A DNA stretch of 64,000 nt from Lentimicrobiaceae bacterium (GCA_020636745.1 JACJXH010000007.1:191844-255843), one strand, 5' to 3'; counted from the stretch's first letter, positions 7,791-17,251 are shown. Notes: a model not told the origin generated them from the sequence alone. Translations and numbers: made by a program.

Positions 7791-8864
7791 ATGTCAGGCT
7801 TCAACGAACTTTTGTTAAATGGTGTATCTTCCTGCTGGAAGAGTCCTTCGAATATTGCACTTGTGAAATACTGGGGCAAAAGAGGCAATCAGATTCCTGC
7901 CAACGCTTCCATTAGTATTACGCTTAGCGAAGCTTACACCATAACAAAGGTTAAAGCAAAGCCAGCTGCGAAACCGGGTAATGGCCCTGAAGTCTTATTC
8001 TGGTTTGAAGGGGAGCACAATTCGTTATTCTCAGCCAAAATAGAGAATTTCCTGAAAGATATTTTGCCTTTTATGCCATTTCTCGATCAGGTTTCACTTG
8101 AGATTGAAAGCGGCAATAATTTTCCTCATTCGGCCGGTATTGCGTCTTCTGCTTCAGGCATGAGCGCACTGGCTGTTTGCCTTTGCTCAATTGAAAATCA
8201 ACTGCTTCAGCAACCAGTTGATGAAAATGAGTTTAAAAGGAAAGTTTCCTTTATCTCCCGTATTGGCTCTGGCAGTGCTTGTCGGTCGGTTTTTGGTCAA
8301 TATGCTGTATGGGGAAAACATCAGGACGTGGAAGACTCGGCAGATGAATATGCAGTTTCCCTCGGCTTTGAACCTCATGATAGCATGAAAAATATTCATG
8401 ATACTATTTTTATTGTTGACCCCACTGCCAAAAAAGTGTCGAGCAGAGTTGGTCATAACCTGATGAACGGCCATGTGTTTGCAGAGGCCCGCTATGAACA
8501 GGCTAAAATGAACATGTCGCAAATACTGAAGGCCATCCGCACAGGTGATTGGGATTTGTTTGCGGCCATTACTGAAAATGAAGCCCTGAGTTTGCATGCC
8601 ATGATGATGAGTTCGTCTCCCGGATATGTACTTATGCATCCTAATTCGCTCATAATCATTGATAAAATAATAAACTTCAGAAAACAAACCGGTGCAAAGC
8701 TTTGTTTTACCCTGGATGCCGGACCCAATATACATTTGTTGTATCCTCATCAGGAAATGGCCATCCTAAGACCTCTTGTTTCTGAATTGAAGGATTTTTG
8801 TTATAACAATTCGGTCATTGAAGATATGATGGGAAGCGGACCGGCCAAATTAAATTGCAGATAA
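7791..8864 (+). CDS. mvaD: Diphosphomevalonate decarboxylase family protein
   Basis: It is expected to phosphorylate and decarboxylate mevalonate 5-diphosphate to isopentenyl diphosphate. Conserved blocks are 'SNIALVKYWGKR' (substrate Lys), 'PANASISITL' (a variant of the usual PTNSSLS), the ATP loop 'SAGIASSASGMSALA', 'GSGSACRSVFG' (Arg), and 'TLDAGPNIH' with the catalytic Asp. The product has 357 residues. An upstream in-frame TTG at 7773 would add six residues; I prefer the ATG. A 3,5-bisphosphate or 3-kinase variant cannot be excluded by eye, but the intact Asp and Arg favour the classical decarboxylase. The next gene begins 1 nt after its stop. Confidence 0.9.
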   Translation: MSGFNELLLNGVSSCWKSPSNIALVKYWGKRGNQIPANASISITLSEAYTITKVKAKPAAKPGNGPEVLFWFEGEHNSLFSAKIENFLKDILPFMPFLDQVSLEIESGNNFPHSAGIASSASGMSALAVCLCSIENQLLQQPVDENEFKRKVSFISRIGSGSACRSVFGQYAVWGKHQDVEDSADEYAVSLGFEPHDSMKNIHDTIFIVDPTAKKVSSRVGHNLMNGHVFAEARYEQAKMNMSQILKAIRTGDWDLFAAITENEALSLHAMMMSSSPGYVLMHPNSLIIIDKIINFRKQTGAKLCFTLDAGPNIHLLYPHQEMAILRPLVSELKDFCYNNSVIEDMMGSGPAKLNCR

Positions 8865-8865
8865 T

Positions 8866-9843
8866 ATGAAACACACTTCCGGGACTTTTTATGCAAAGAT
8901 CCTGCTTTTTGGTGAATATAGCATTTTGTGTGACTCTATGGGGTTAACAATCCCTTACACGCATTTTAAAGGAGAGTTGAGTTTTATCAAGGATGATAAA
9001 TATACCGATTACGACTTTGCCGTTAGTTCAAATAAATTGCTCCGCGAATATTCAGTTTATATCAGGGGCCTCAAGGATAGTGGAACTTTATTATGCAATT
9101 TTAATATTGACGCTTTTGAGCACGATATTAATCATAGCCTTTATTTCGAATCATCTATTCCCCAGGGGTATGGAGTTGGTAGCTCAGGAGCACTTGTGGC
9201 CGCCCTGTATGAAAAATATGTTGAAGGCCATGTGTCAGGTGCCAAAAGGCTAACAAAGCCTGAAATCCTGGAGCTGAAAGATGTTTTTTCTCAGCTGGAG
9301 TCTTATTTTCACGGAACGAGCTCAGGTATGGATCCGCTTAACTGCTACGTAAAGCATCCATTGCTGATTCATAATAAACGTGATATCTGCATGGTAGGTA
9401 TTCCAAGGAATAAACATGACAAAAAAGGAGCCATCTTCTTAATTAACACCGGAAGCCCCGGGAAAACCGGTCCACTGGTAAATCTGTTTCTCGACAAGTG
9501 TAAGATTGATGACTTCATGACCCGTGTGCGCGAAGAAATGATTCCGCTGAATGATGCCTGTATCAAAAGTTTAATTAAAGGAGAAACCCTTAAATTTTTC
9601 TCTACACTTAAACAGCTTTCGGGTTTCTTATATGATAATCTGGCTCCGATGATTCCGGAAACATTTAAAAAAATATGGAGGTACGGTCTTGAAACACAGT
9701 CGTTTTACCTGAAATTGTGTGGTTCGGGAGGCGGTGGATTCTTGTTGGGGTTTACCGACGATTTTGATAAGGCCAAGAAAGAACTTCATGACCTGGATGT
9801 AGATATTATTCCGGTTTATAAAAGCTTTAACGAAGCTGAATAA
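8866..9843 (+). CDS. mvk: Mevalonate kinase (GHMP family)
   Basis: It phosphorylates mevalonate to 5-phosphomevalonate. The 325-residue product shows 'YAKILLFGEYSILCDSMGL' (the motif-1 start typical of mevalonate kinases), the ATP loop 'GYGVGSSGALVAALY', 'SYFHGTSSGMDPLNCY' with the catalytic Asp, and the glycine-rich 'LCGSGGGGFLLGF' motif 3. It starts 1 nt after the decarboxylase stop and is the last gene of the operon. HMG-CoA synthase and IPP isomerase are not in the window and must lie elsewhere if the pathway is complete. Confidence 0.88.
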   Translation: MKHTSGTFYAKILLFGEYSILCDSMGLTIPYTHFKGELSFIKDDKYTDYDFAVSSNKLLREYSVYIRGLKDSGTLLCNFNIDAFEHDINHSLYFESSIPQGYGVGSSGALVAALYEKYVEGHVSGAKRLTKPEILELKDVFSQLESYFHGTSSGMDPLNCYVKHPLLIHNKRDICMVGIPRNKHDKKGAIFLINTGSPGKTGPLVNLFLDKCKIDDFMTRVREEMIPLNDACIKSLIKGETLKFFSTLKQLSGFLYDNLAPMIPETFKKIWRYGLETQSFYLKLCGSGGGGFLLGFTDDFDKAKKELHDLDVDIIPVYKSFNEAE

Positions 9844-9957
9844 TTTTTTTTTCTGATTTTATTGTATTGGAGGGGTCAACTTCCCGAATGCGGGGATTTA
9901 CCTTCATTGGTGCGGGCTTTTTGTTTTCCTGCTTTTTTAAATATGTCTTTTTAACAC

Positions 9958-9965
9958 TATATTTG
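9958..9965 (+). promoter_or_regulatory. -7 element of the adenine deaminase gene
   Basis: TATATTTG matches TAnnTTTG exactly and lies 19 nt before the start codon. No TTG is found at the right distance upstream, so the -33 box is weak or absent. Confidence 0.45.
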
Positions 9966-9984
9966 CTTGTAAAATTTATAAATT

Positions 9985-11625
9985 ATGGCAACAGAAATAA
10001 CAAAGCTTATTGTTCAGGGTAAAATAGTGGATGTTTTAAACGGTGAAATATTTTCGGGTTCGGTTGAAGTTTCTGATGGCCGGATTATAAATATTGTTAG
10101 AGATGAAAAGGCAGAAGGTCCATTTATTCTGCCTGGTTTGATTGATGCTCATGTGCATATCGAGAGCTCCATGTTGCTGCCTTCTGAGTTTGCCCGTCTG
10201 GCTGTTGTGCACGGGACCATTGCTACTGTTTCAGACCCCCATGAAATTGCCAATGTTTTAGGTATGAAAGGGGTGCGTTTTATGATTGAAAATGGAAGAA
10301 AAGTTCCTTTTAAGTTTTTCTTTGGTGCTCCATCTTGCGTGCCCGCTACACCTTTTGAAACATCAGGCGCATCACTGGGTCCGGCCGAAGTTGATGAAAT
10401 GCTTTCCTGGCCTGAAATCAGCTACCTTTCTGAGATGATGAATTTTCCCGGTGTGCTTAATGGCAATCCGGAAGTGTTGGCAAAGCTCGCTTCTGCCCAA
10501 AAATATGGAAAACCTGTTGACGGTCATGCGCCGGGTGTTGATGGCGACAATGCACGAGCCTATGCTGCAGCCGGCATTTCAACGGATCATGAGTGCTTTA
10601 CTACCGAAGAAGCCATCGATAAGATGGATGCCGGCATGAAAGTGTTAATCAGAGAAGGAAGTGCAGCCCGTAATTTTGATGAACTTATTTCGCTTATAAA
10701 AGATTATCCGGAGATGATCATGTTTTGCTCCGACGATAAACATCCTGATGATTTGGTGAATGGCCACATTAATTTGTTGGTTAAGCGGGCGATTGGTGCC
10801 GGCTATAATTTGATGGATGTGCTCAGAGCCTGTACGCTTAACCCCGTGAAACATTATAATTTGAACATCGGGTTGCTCCAAAAAGGCGATCCCTCTGATT
10901 TTATTCTGGTTGATAATCTGAGCGATTTTAATATTCTTAAAACTTATATCAATGGTCAGTTAGTGGCAGAGAATGGTCATTCGTTGCTGCAGTGGATGGA
11001 TGAAGATACACCCAATGTTTTTAATGCTAAAAATATAACGGCGGCCGATTTGGCTGTGCCAGCCTTGGGTGATGCTTTAAAAGTGCAACATGCACTTGAA
11101 GGTCAGCTTATTACCATGCTGAAGTTGGAAAGGGCTAGGGTGGTGAACGGTTTGGCTGTTTCAGATACCAGTCGCGATATTCTTAAAATGATGGTGATGA
11201 ATCGCTATGCCCCGGCTTCACCAGCCATTGATTTTGTAAGTGGTTTCGGGTTGAAACGGGGAGCTATTGCCTCAACAGTAGCGCATGATAGCCACAATAT
11301 CATTGCCGTAGGTGTTGATGATGAGTCTATGGCACGTGCAGTTAATCTGGTTATTAAAGCTAAAGGAGGAATTTCGGCAGTTGATGGTGATAAAGAGATG
11401 ATTCTTGAACTTCCGGTTGCCGGACTTATGTCGCAGAAAGATGGATATTCAGTCGCAAACCTTTATAGTCAGATCAATGAAATGGTTATGCAGACTGGTT
11501 CTTCGCTCAAAGCCCCGTTTATGACCCTTTCCTTTATGGCTTTGCTGGTGATTCCGGCTATCAAACTTAGTGATAGGGGAATATTTGATGGTAATTCCTT
11601 CAGTTTTACCTCTTTATTTGAATAA
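9985..11625 (+). CDS. ade: Adenine deaminase
   Basis: This metal-dependent amidohydrolase converts adenine to hypoxanthine and ammonia in purine salvage. The 546 residues cover the whole family. After an N-terminal beta-sandwich come 'PGLIDAHVHIESSML' (metal-binding HxH), 'GTIATVSDPHEIANVLG', 'VDGHAPGV' (metal His), 'STDHECFTTEEA' and 'MFCSDDKHPDDL' (catalytic Asp). The C-terminal domain has 'SGFGLKRGAIASTVAHDSHNIIAVG', which is diagnostic of adenine deaminase rather than other amidohydrolases. It is followed 80 nt later by an ArsR-type regulator on the same strand that has its own promoter. Confidence 0.95.
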   Translation: MATEITKLIVQGKIVDVLNGEIFSGSVEVSDGRIINIVRDEKAEGPFILPGLIDAHVHIESSMLLPSEFARLAVVHGTIATVSDPHEIANVLGMKGVRFMIENGRKVPFKFFFGAPSCVPATPFETSGASLGPAEVDEMLSWPEISYLSEMMNFPGVLNGNPEVLAKLASAQKYGKPVDGHAPGVDGDNARAYAAAGISTDHECFTTEEAIDKMDAGMKVLIREGSAARNFDELISLIKDYPEMIMFCSDDKHPDDLVNGHINLLVKRAIGAGYNLMDVLRACTLNPVKHYNLNIGLLQKGDPSDFILVDNLSDFNILKTYINGQLVAENGHSLLQWMDEDTPNVFNAKNITAADLAVPALGDALKVQHALEGQLITMLKLERARVVNGLAVSDTSRDILKMMVMNRYAPASPAIDFVSGFGLKRGAIASTVAHDSHNIIAVGVDDESMARAVNLVIKAKGGISAVDGDKEMILELPVAGLMSQKDGYSVANLYSQINEMVMQTGSSLKAPFMTLSFMALLVIPAIKLSDRGIFDGNSFSFTSLFE

Positions 11626-11630
11626 AATAA

Positions 11631-11680
11631 ATTACATACGTAACATATACTATTAATTAAGAATTTATTATGTAACTTTG
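11631..11680 (+). promoter_or_regulatory. Promoter and inverted repeats before the ArsR-type gene
   Basis: TAACTTTG (11673-11680) is a perfect -7 box. The dyad TTACATA (from 11631) / TATGTAA (11670-11676) flanks the region and its right arm overlaps the -7 box. TTAC-ATAC-GTAA inside the left part is a second short dyad. Both are plausible autoregulatory operator half-sites. Confidence 0.5.
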
Positions 11681-11705
11681 TGAAAAATTTTAAACACATC
11701 GCGTC

Positions 11706-12005
11706 ATGGCAAAAGAAATCGTCTTAGACATTGTAAAACTAGAGGCTGCCGCCAGTAAGTTGCGCGCTATTGCCCACCCAATGCGGATTGCAATTATTGA
11801 TCTTCTGAATGAGAAAAAGAAACTGAGCGTAACTGAAATATATGAATATTTGCGTATTGAACAGGCTGCTGCTTCTCATCATCTCAATATTCTGAAAAGT
11901 AAAGGAATATTAGCGTCCAAAAGAGAAGGAAAACAAATTCATTATTCTGTCAGAACAAGCTCAATTACTGAGATTATTCAGTGTATTGATAAATGTAATG
12001 GCTGA
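11706..12005 (+). CDS. ArsR/SmtB-family winged-helix regulator
   Basis: This is a 99-residue dimeric repressor-type protein. 'LRAIAHPMRIAIIDLLNEKKKLSVTEIYEYLRIEQAAASHHLNILKSKGILASKREGKQIHY' spans the winged helix; 'AAASHHLNILK' is the recognition helix and the beta wing follows. The classical ELCVCDL metal site is absent, and the only Cys residues are near the C-terminus, so it may not be a metal sensor. It probably binds the dyads in front of its own gene (inference). Target genes and effector cannot be read from the sequence. Confidence 0.88.
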   Translation: MAKEIVLDIVKLEAAASKLRAIAHPMRIAIIDLLNEKKKLSVTEIYEYLRIEQAAASHHLNILKSKGILASKREGKQIHYSVRTSSITEIIQCIDKCNG

Positions 12006-12036
12006 TAATTAAGTATTTGCAATTTTACATTGTAAA

Positions 12037-12086
12037 AAAATATCCGGGTGAAGCTTTATTTAAAGACTTCTTCCGGATATTTTTTA
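12037..12086. terminator. Bidirectional terminator between convergent genes
   Basis: AAAAATATCCGG with GTGAAG pairs with CTTCTT and CCGGATATTTTTT. An A-run and a T-run flank the stem, so it can serve both the ArsR gene (+) and the Ig-like gene (-). Confidence 0.85.
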
Positions 12087-12126
12087 TTGCTCCTTGTACA
12101 ACCTTGTTTTGTTTTTTTGTTACCCG

Positions 12127-13854
12127 TTAGTCAGGCATTGTAATTTGCCAGTCTTCTTCCATTGTCCAGTTTGATCTAAGCTCAAATTCTTTGGGATGGT
12201 AGATCACAAACTCCGGCTGGAGCTTTTTCAGATAGCGGCCAGTGTCCCACTTTTGATTTTTATTGCTGTCGATAATAACCTTTAACCTGTATTTTTTGGG
12301 ACTCAGATATTTAAATTCCACTATGGCATTATCTTCAATAATATGTTGTTCTATCAGTGTTTCTTTGTCGCCGAGTAATTGCACAATATAATTTATACCG
12401 GGTTTCGGGATGCTTATATTTACTTTTAAAGAGCCTGTTTCAGTTTCTGAATATGCCGTAAATTTCATGGCAGTACTGTCGTTCACAGAAGAAAACGCAC
12501 CCGTAAATATGCTGTCGGGTAAAATCAGGCGATACGTTGAGCCCTCAGCCCATGGATACGATAATTCAAGGCGGGTTTTAACGGAGTCAGTAAAGGCAAT
12601 GGATGGCTTTATCTGAATTGAATCCTTTGTCAGTTGAATTTTATCAAAATCAGCGGCAATGACAGGTTCTGAAAATTTGAGAACCAATGGCTGGTCAGGC
12701 TTTATTCGGCTCGAAATCAGAAAATTTTTAATGGAAAGGGCTGTTTTTTTGTCAGTGGGTTCTGATGTTTGTTTTTTGCCCGTAAGTTTTGTGCGAGGCT
12801 TCAATGAAAACTCGAGTGTGTCGGTTTTCATACCGGTGTCTGATACAGCTACTGTCAGGCTGTCGGCTCCCGGGTTAGGTATCCACAAGGTAATGGTGTC
12901 GCGTGTGCGATTGATGCTCTCATAATACCAATGGCCATTGAGCTCAGGCTGAAGGGCTTTAAATTCAGGCGACACAGTGCTGCAGCTGAAGGCAAGGCTC
13001 AGCACGTTTTCACTTAAAAGCGATGCTTTCAGAATACGCTGAACAGTGTCGGCTTCTCTGAATTGCCGCAGATTTATCGTGGGTGCTTGCATTGTTGTTC
13101 CCTCTGTAGTTTCCTCATTAGTAAGGCTGTCCGGTTTTTCGGCAGGGCTGCCTGCAAATCCGGGCTTAATGATAGAGTCGGAAAAACTAATTTCTTCTGT
13201 CGGCAGATTGTAAATGTAGTCGGCATTGATATCTGTCAGCGAAAACATGAGATAATTCCCCTGGCGCAGATTGTTGAGGCTATATTCACCTGATGCGCCT
13301 GTTCTGGCCAGATAGTAAGGCCTTTCTTTGTATGGAATGGAGTCGTAAATGGTGTCGTACAGCATTACAAATGCTCCTTTAACCGGCTGATTGGTAAAAG
13401 CATTGGTTAAATTGCCCGAAACAGATAAGGAGTCGAGAACTGCTCCGGTTGAAAAGGTGAATTGAAAGCCTGCCAACGGATTTGATTCTGTGATGTCTAC
13501 AATGGCATCTCCAAAGAAGAAATTGTAAGTTGTATTGGCGCGTAGCGCTTCTTTGAATTTCATTATCAGGCTTTTGCCCCGAATGGTAAATTCGGGCTGT
13601 TCTCCCATAGGCGGTGATATAACCAGCTGATTCGAAATTTCTTTGAGTGATACAAATTCGCTGAAAGTAAGCGTTACCTTGTCAGAAGTGAAATTGACGC
13701 TCTGGTTGGCAGGCTCCGATTTGGTAACCTCCGGCGGAGTTGTGTCTTTGGGGCCTCCTGTGGGTGAAACAGGATTGGCGCATGCAGTAAAAAACAGTAC
13801 ACAGGCTATTGATAGTCTGTATATTGGTTTTAAATATGAAGTGAGATTGCCCAT
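12127..13854 (-). CDS. Ig-like (Big_5) domain lipoprotein
   Basis: The 575-residue protein has a lipoprotein signal ('VLFFTACANPVSPTGGPKDTTPP'), with Cys in the lipobox at about residue 26. The segment 'VTKSEPANQSVNFTSDKVTLTFSEFVSL' is a classic Big_5/Ig-like start. It is followed by a carboxypeptidase-like regulatory fold around residues 145-205 ('VSGNLTNAFTNQPVKGAFVMLYD'). A second Ig-like unit lies near residue 375 ('RIKPDQPLVLKFSEPV'), and the end has 'KYRLKVIIDSNKNQKWDTGRY'. Such proteins are widespread and uncharacterised in Bacteroidota; a cell-envelope structural or surface role is likely. It is divergent from the M1 peptidase gene. Confidence 0.85.
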   Translation of the reverse strand: MGNLTSYLKPIYRLSIACVLFFTACANPVSPTGGPKDTTPPEVTKSEPANQSVNFTSDKVTLTFSEFVSLKEISNQLVISPPMGEQPEFTIRGKSLIMKFKEALRANTTYNFFFGDAIVDITESNPLAGFQFTFSTGAVLDSLSVSGNLTNAFTNQPVKGAFVMLYDTIYDSIPYKERPYYLARTGASGEYSLNNLRQGNYLMFSLTDINADYIYNLPTEEISFSDSIIKPGFAGSPAEKPDSLTNEETTEGTTMQAPTINLRQFREADTVQRILKASLLSENVLSLAFSCSTVSPEFKALQPELNGHWYYESINRTRDTITLWIPNPGADSLTVAVSDTGMKTDTLEFSLKPRTKLTGKKQTSEPTDKKTALSIKNFLISSRIKPDQPLVLKFSEPVIAADFDKIQLTKDSIQIKPSIAFTDSVKTRLELSYPWAEGSTYRLILPDSIFTGAFSSVNDSTAMKFTAYSETETGSLKVNISIPKPGINYIVQLLGDKETLIEQHIIEDNAIVEFKYLSPKKYRLKVIIDSNKNQKWDTGRYLKKLQPEFVIYHPKEFELRSNWTMEEDWQITMPD

Positions 13855-13870
13855 AATTTGGTTTACTTTG

Positions 13871-13900
13871 CAAAGATGGGAATTTTTAAGCTAAGGCAAA
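13871..13900 (-). promoter_or_regulatory. Probable promoter of the Ig-like lipoprotein gene
   Basis: On the minus strand, TTTG (13897-13900), an 18-nt spacer and CATCTTTG (13871-13878) match the -33/-7 pattern with one mismatch and slightly short spacing. It lies 17 nt before the start codon. Confidence 0.4.
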
Positions 13901-14105
13901 ACGGAATACACTGGTATTTTACTGTTCATCTTGCCAATATTCTGACAACCTGATGATGATTTGTTTGTTAAAAATAAGAGGTGACTGTGGGCATCCATGC
14001 AAAGTTTGGGCTGGTGTTCTGTTTTTTTACATCCTTCTTTTGCCATATACCTGTTGGAATTGATTAACTTTATCAAACATTCATTATTTTGTTAAATTGA
14101 TAAGA

Positions 14106-16028
14106 ATGAGGAAAATATGTTTGCTTTTCTTGCTTTTTATATCGGTTGCCTTTTATAGTTTGGCGCAGGATAGTATCATTGTGGGCGCAGGCGTCAGGCA
14201 TTGTTGCTTTAAAACAGGCGTGACTGAACGTTTGAGGCCTGAAGCTAAAGAAGCGTTTGCTAATTATGATGTACATTACCTGAGGTTTAATCTTTTTATT
14301 GATCCTTCGAGGGAAGATATATCCGGCTCTGTTTATACCCTGTTTGAAGTGAAAGGCGATTTGTCGGAAGGCCTGAAAATGGAGTTGTCTACAACGCTGC
14401 AGGTAGATTCGGTTACTTTTAACGGTCAATCTGTGTCTTTTTCACACATGGGCGAATTTTCTCTAACCATAAATGCCCCTCACTCATTTCAATCAGGGAG
14501 TTTTGCCGCAGTCGAGGTTTTTTACCATGGAGTTCCTTCTCCGGGTGAGGGATTTGGCTCTGTTGGCCGCAAGGAACACAATGGCGAATGGGCTATGTGG
14601 ACACTCTCCGAACCCTACGGTTGTCGCGACTGGTGGCCCGGTAAAAATGATCTGACAGATAAGGCAGACTCAGTAGATATTTTTGTTCATTCTCCCGAAA
14701 AATACCGTACTGCATCCAACGGTGTGCTGGTGAGCGATACCGTAAGCGCAGGTGTACGCACCTGTCACTGGAAACATCGTTATCCCGTAGTTCCTTATCT
14801 TATTGCTGTTGCTGTTACTAATTATGATGTTTATACCGATGTAGCTTATCCCGGTGGCAGCCCTGTTGAAATTCTGAACTATGTTTATCCGGAAGATAAA
14901 GCTGACATCATGCCCCGCACGGCACAAACAGTTCCGGTAATGGAGCTATACAGTGATTTGTTTTCACCTTACCCGTTTGCCAATGAAAAATATGGCCATG
15001 CGCAGTTTGGATGGGGTGGAGGAATGGAGCACCAAACGATGTCATTTATGGGGCGTTTTGATTTTGAAATTATTGCGCACGAGCTTGCTCATCAATGGTT
15101 TGGCAATATGGTTACCCTGAACTCATGGCAGGATATATGGCTAAATGAAGGATTTGCCACTTATCTTTCGGCGCTTACTTATGAACATTTTTTTGATGGT
15201 TATTATTGGCCTGTTTGGAAGTCGCAAAGTATAGGATTTGTTACCTCTGAACCTGGCGGAGCTGTTTTTGTTGAAGATACAACTGATGTCAGCCGAATTT
15301 TCAGCGCCCGCCTTTCTTATTACAAAGGTGCTTTGCTCTTGCATATGCTGCGGTGGGTTTGCGGAGATGAGGCCTTTTTTACTGCCTGCAGGAATTATCT
15401 TGAGGATCCGGCCCTGAAGTATAGTTTTGCCGGAACAGCGCAACTCAAAGCACATCTTGAATCAGCTTCCGGAATTGATCTGACTGAATTTTTCAACGAC
15501 TGGTACTACGGGCAGGGTTTTCCGGCCTACCAAATCAGGTGCTATCAGATGGCGGCCAACGATTATAAGGTAGAGATTAGTCAATCTCAGTCGCACCCTT
15601 CTGTCTCATTTTTCGAAATGCCTGTGCCGGTAAGGTTTTCGGGCTCGGGTAAAGATACGCTCATTGTGTTCAACCATCAGGCAGATAAACAGGTTTTTAC
15701 TATTTTTCCTGATTTTGAAATCGAGCAGGTCGTTTTCGACCCTGACCAATGGATTGTTTCTGCTAATAATCTTGACACACTGATACGAAAGTCAAATCTC
15801 GTTGAAATTTATCCGAATCCGGTTGTTGACGTTTTCAGAGTTACTCCTGCAAATGAGAGCCTGACCGGAATTTCGGTAACCGACTGCGCAGGACGTGAAG
15901 TAAAAGTGGATTTTTCTGTTGAAGGCAATGGCATTTCAGTAGATGCAACGAGTTTGTCTGCAGGGATTTACTTGATACGGATTAATAGTGTGAATGGAAG
16001 CAGAGTGGCTAAATTTTTGAAATTATAG
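14106..16028 (+). CDS. M1-family metallopeptidase with T9SS sorting domain
   Basis: This is a secreted zinc aminopeptidase-like protein of 640 residues. A signal peptide ends near 'VAFYSLAQD'. The beta-saddle N-domain leads to 'GWGGGMEHQTMSF', a GxMEN-type motif with His for Asn, and the zinc site 'HELAHQWFGNMVTLNSWQDIWLNEGFATYLS' (HExxH, then Glu 19 residues on). A C-terminal domain from about residue 565 ('LVEIYPNPVVDVF' to 'GIYLIRINSVNGSRVAKFLKL') is a type A T9SS sorting signal, so it is probably exported and attached to the surface. I chose the ATG at 14106 over a TTG at 14097. Confidence 0.92.
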   Translation: MRKICLLFLLFISVAFYSLAQDSIIVGAGVRHCCFKTGVTERLRPEAKEAFANYDVHYLRFNLFIDPSREDISGSVYTLFEVKGDLSEGLKMELSTTLQVDSVTFNGQSVSFSHMGEFSLTINAPHSFQSGSFAAVEVFYHGVPSPGEGFGSVGRKEHNGEWAMWTLSEPYGCRDWWPGKNDLTDKADSVDIFVHSPEKYRTASNGVLVSDTVSAGVRTCHWKHRYPVVPYLIAVAVTNYDVYTDVAYPGGSPVEILNYVYPEDKADIMPRTAQTVPVMELYSDLFSPYPFANEKYGHAQFGWGGGMEHQTMSFMGRFDFEIIAHELAHQWFGNMVTLNSWQDIWLNEGFATYLSALTYEHFFDGYYWPVWKSQSIGFVTSEPGGAVFVEDTTDVSRIFSARLSYYKGALLLHMLRWVCGDEAFFTACRNYLEDPALKYSFAGTAQLKAHLESASGIDLTEFFNDWYYGQGFPAYQIRCYQMAANDYKVEISQSQSHPSVSFFEMPVPVRFSGSGKDTLIVFNHQADKQVFTIFPDFEIEQVVFDPDQWIVSANNLDTLIRKSNLVEIYPNPVVDVFRVTPANESLTGISVTDCAGREVKVDFSVEGNGISVDATSLSAGIYLIRINSVNGSRVAKFLKL

Positions 16029-16210
16029 GTTTTAAATCAATGTAACAGATGTACGCCGGCTTTCTTAAACCGGTTGTTTTTGAGGAATGATGTGCTCATG
16101 TGATAATTTGTCAGATTGCAGACCCCGGCTGGATTGATAGGGGATATATGTTGAAATATTTGCTGGCATGGGATAAGATGCTTATTTTAGATTATTCAAA
16201 TTTTGAGCAG

Positions 16211-17251
16211 ATGAAAAACCTGATTCTTTTATTCGCGGTGGCACTGTTGGTCATAACAGGTTCTTGTAAAAGTAAATCAACTGCAGACAAGCTGCTGGCC
16301 CTGAAAGCTGACAGTGTGCTTGTGCAGGCAAAACGTGTTTTCAAGCCTTTGCCCGACGAAGCTATAAATCCGGATAACCCATTAACACCAGAAAAAATAG
16401 CGTTGGGAAAGATGCTGTATTATGATAATCGCTTGTCGGCAAACAACACACAAAGTTGTAATACATGTCATAATCTTGATACATATGGTGTAGATAACAA
16501 GGCTACCAGCCCGGGCGATAATGGGGTGCCCGGAACCCGTAATTCGCCTACTACGCTCAACGCTGCCCTGCATTTTGCGCAATTTTGGGATGGACGGATG
16601 AAGGATGTTGAAGAACAGGCCGGCGGGCCGGTTGTAAATCCGGCAGAAATGAATATGCCCAGCGAGGAGCTGGTGATAACCAGGCTCGCAGGTGATGTTG
16701 GTTACAAAAAGATGTTTGCATCGGCTTTCCCCGGTTTAAAAGAACCGATTACTTTTGAAAATATGCGTAAAGCCATTGGCGCCTTTGAGCGTACTTTGCT
16801 TACGCCATCGCAGTTTGATGATTTTCTGAAGGGTGATCGTACGGCATTAACCCTGCAGGAGCTCAACGGGGTGGAAATTTTTATAAATACCGGATGTACA
16901 GCCTGCCATATTGGTCCCCTTAAAGGAGGAAGTATGTTTCAGAAATATCCTTTGTTTGGCACTCATCAGGAGCTTACCGGCAGTAAAACTGATGATTTGG
17001 GCAAAATGCAGGCTACAAAAATTGAAACTGACAAGTACCTGTTTAAGGTACCTTCGCTTAGAAATGTGGCTGAAACCTGGCCATATCTGCACGATGGTAG
17101 TGTTAAAGAGCTTGACAGGACGGTTTTAATTATGGGCAGGGCAGAGCTGAACAAACAGCTTTCAACCGAACAAACTGCCGGCATTGTAGCATTTCTTAAA
17201 ACCCTAACGGGTGAAGTTCCTGAAAGTGCAAAACTTGCAGTTCATGATTGA
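16211..17251 (+). CDS. Di-haem cytochrome c peroxidase, lipoprotein
   Basis: It reduces hydrogen peroxide to water in the periplasm using two c-type haems. The 346-residue protein starts with a lipobox ('LLVITGSCKSK'). It carries two CxxCH haem sites, 'SCNTCHNLDTYG' and 'GCTACHIGPLKGG', in the order of the CcpA/MauG superfamily, with 'PGTRNSPTTLNAA' and 'FWDGRMKDVEEQAGGPV' between them. The open frame reaches back to 16100, but only the ATG at 16211 gives a lipoprotein signal. The electron donor is not evident from the neighbours. Confidence 0.92.
   Translation: MKNLILLFAVALLVITGSCKSKSTADKLLALKADSVLVQAKRVFKPLPDEAINPDNPLTPEKIALGKMLYYDNRLSANNTQSCNTCHNLDTYGVDNKATSPGDNGVPGTRNSPTTLNAALHFAQFWDGRMKDVEEQAGGPVVNPAEMNMPSEELVITRLAGDVGYKKMFASAFPGLKEPITFENMRKAIGAFERTLLTPSQFDDFLKGDRTALTLQELNGVEIFINTGCTACHIGPLKGGSMFQKYPLFGTHQELTGSKTDDLGKMQATKIETDKYLFKVPSLRNVAETWPYLHDGSVKELDRTVLIMGRAELNKQLSTEQTAGIVAFLKTLTGEVPESAKLAVHD

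Noticed and set aside
8187..8750. 187-codon minus-strand frame inside the decarboxylase gene
   Set aside because: It is antisense to conserved decarboxylase motifs and has no domain pattern.
16100..16210. N-terminal extension of the peroxidase reading frame
   Set aside because: It precedes a clear lipoprotein signal that starts at 16211 and has no family similarity.
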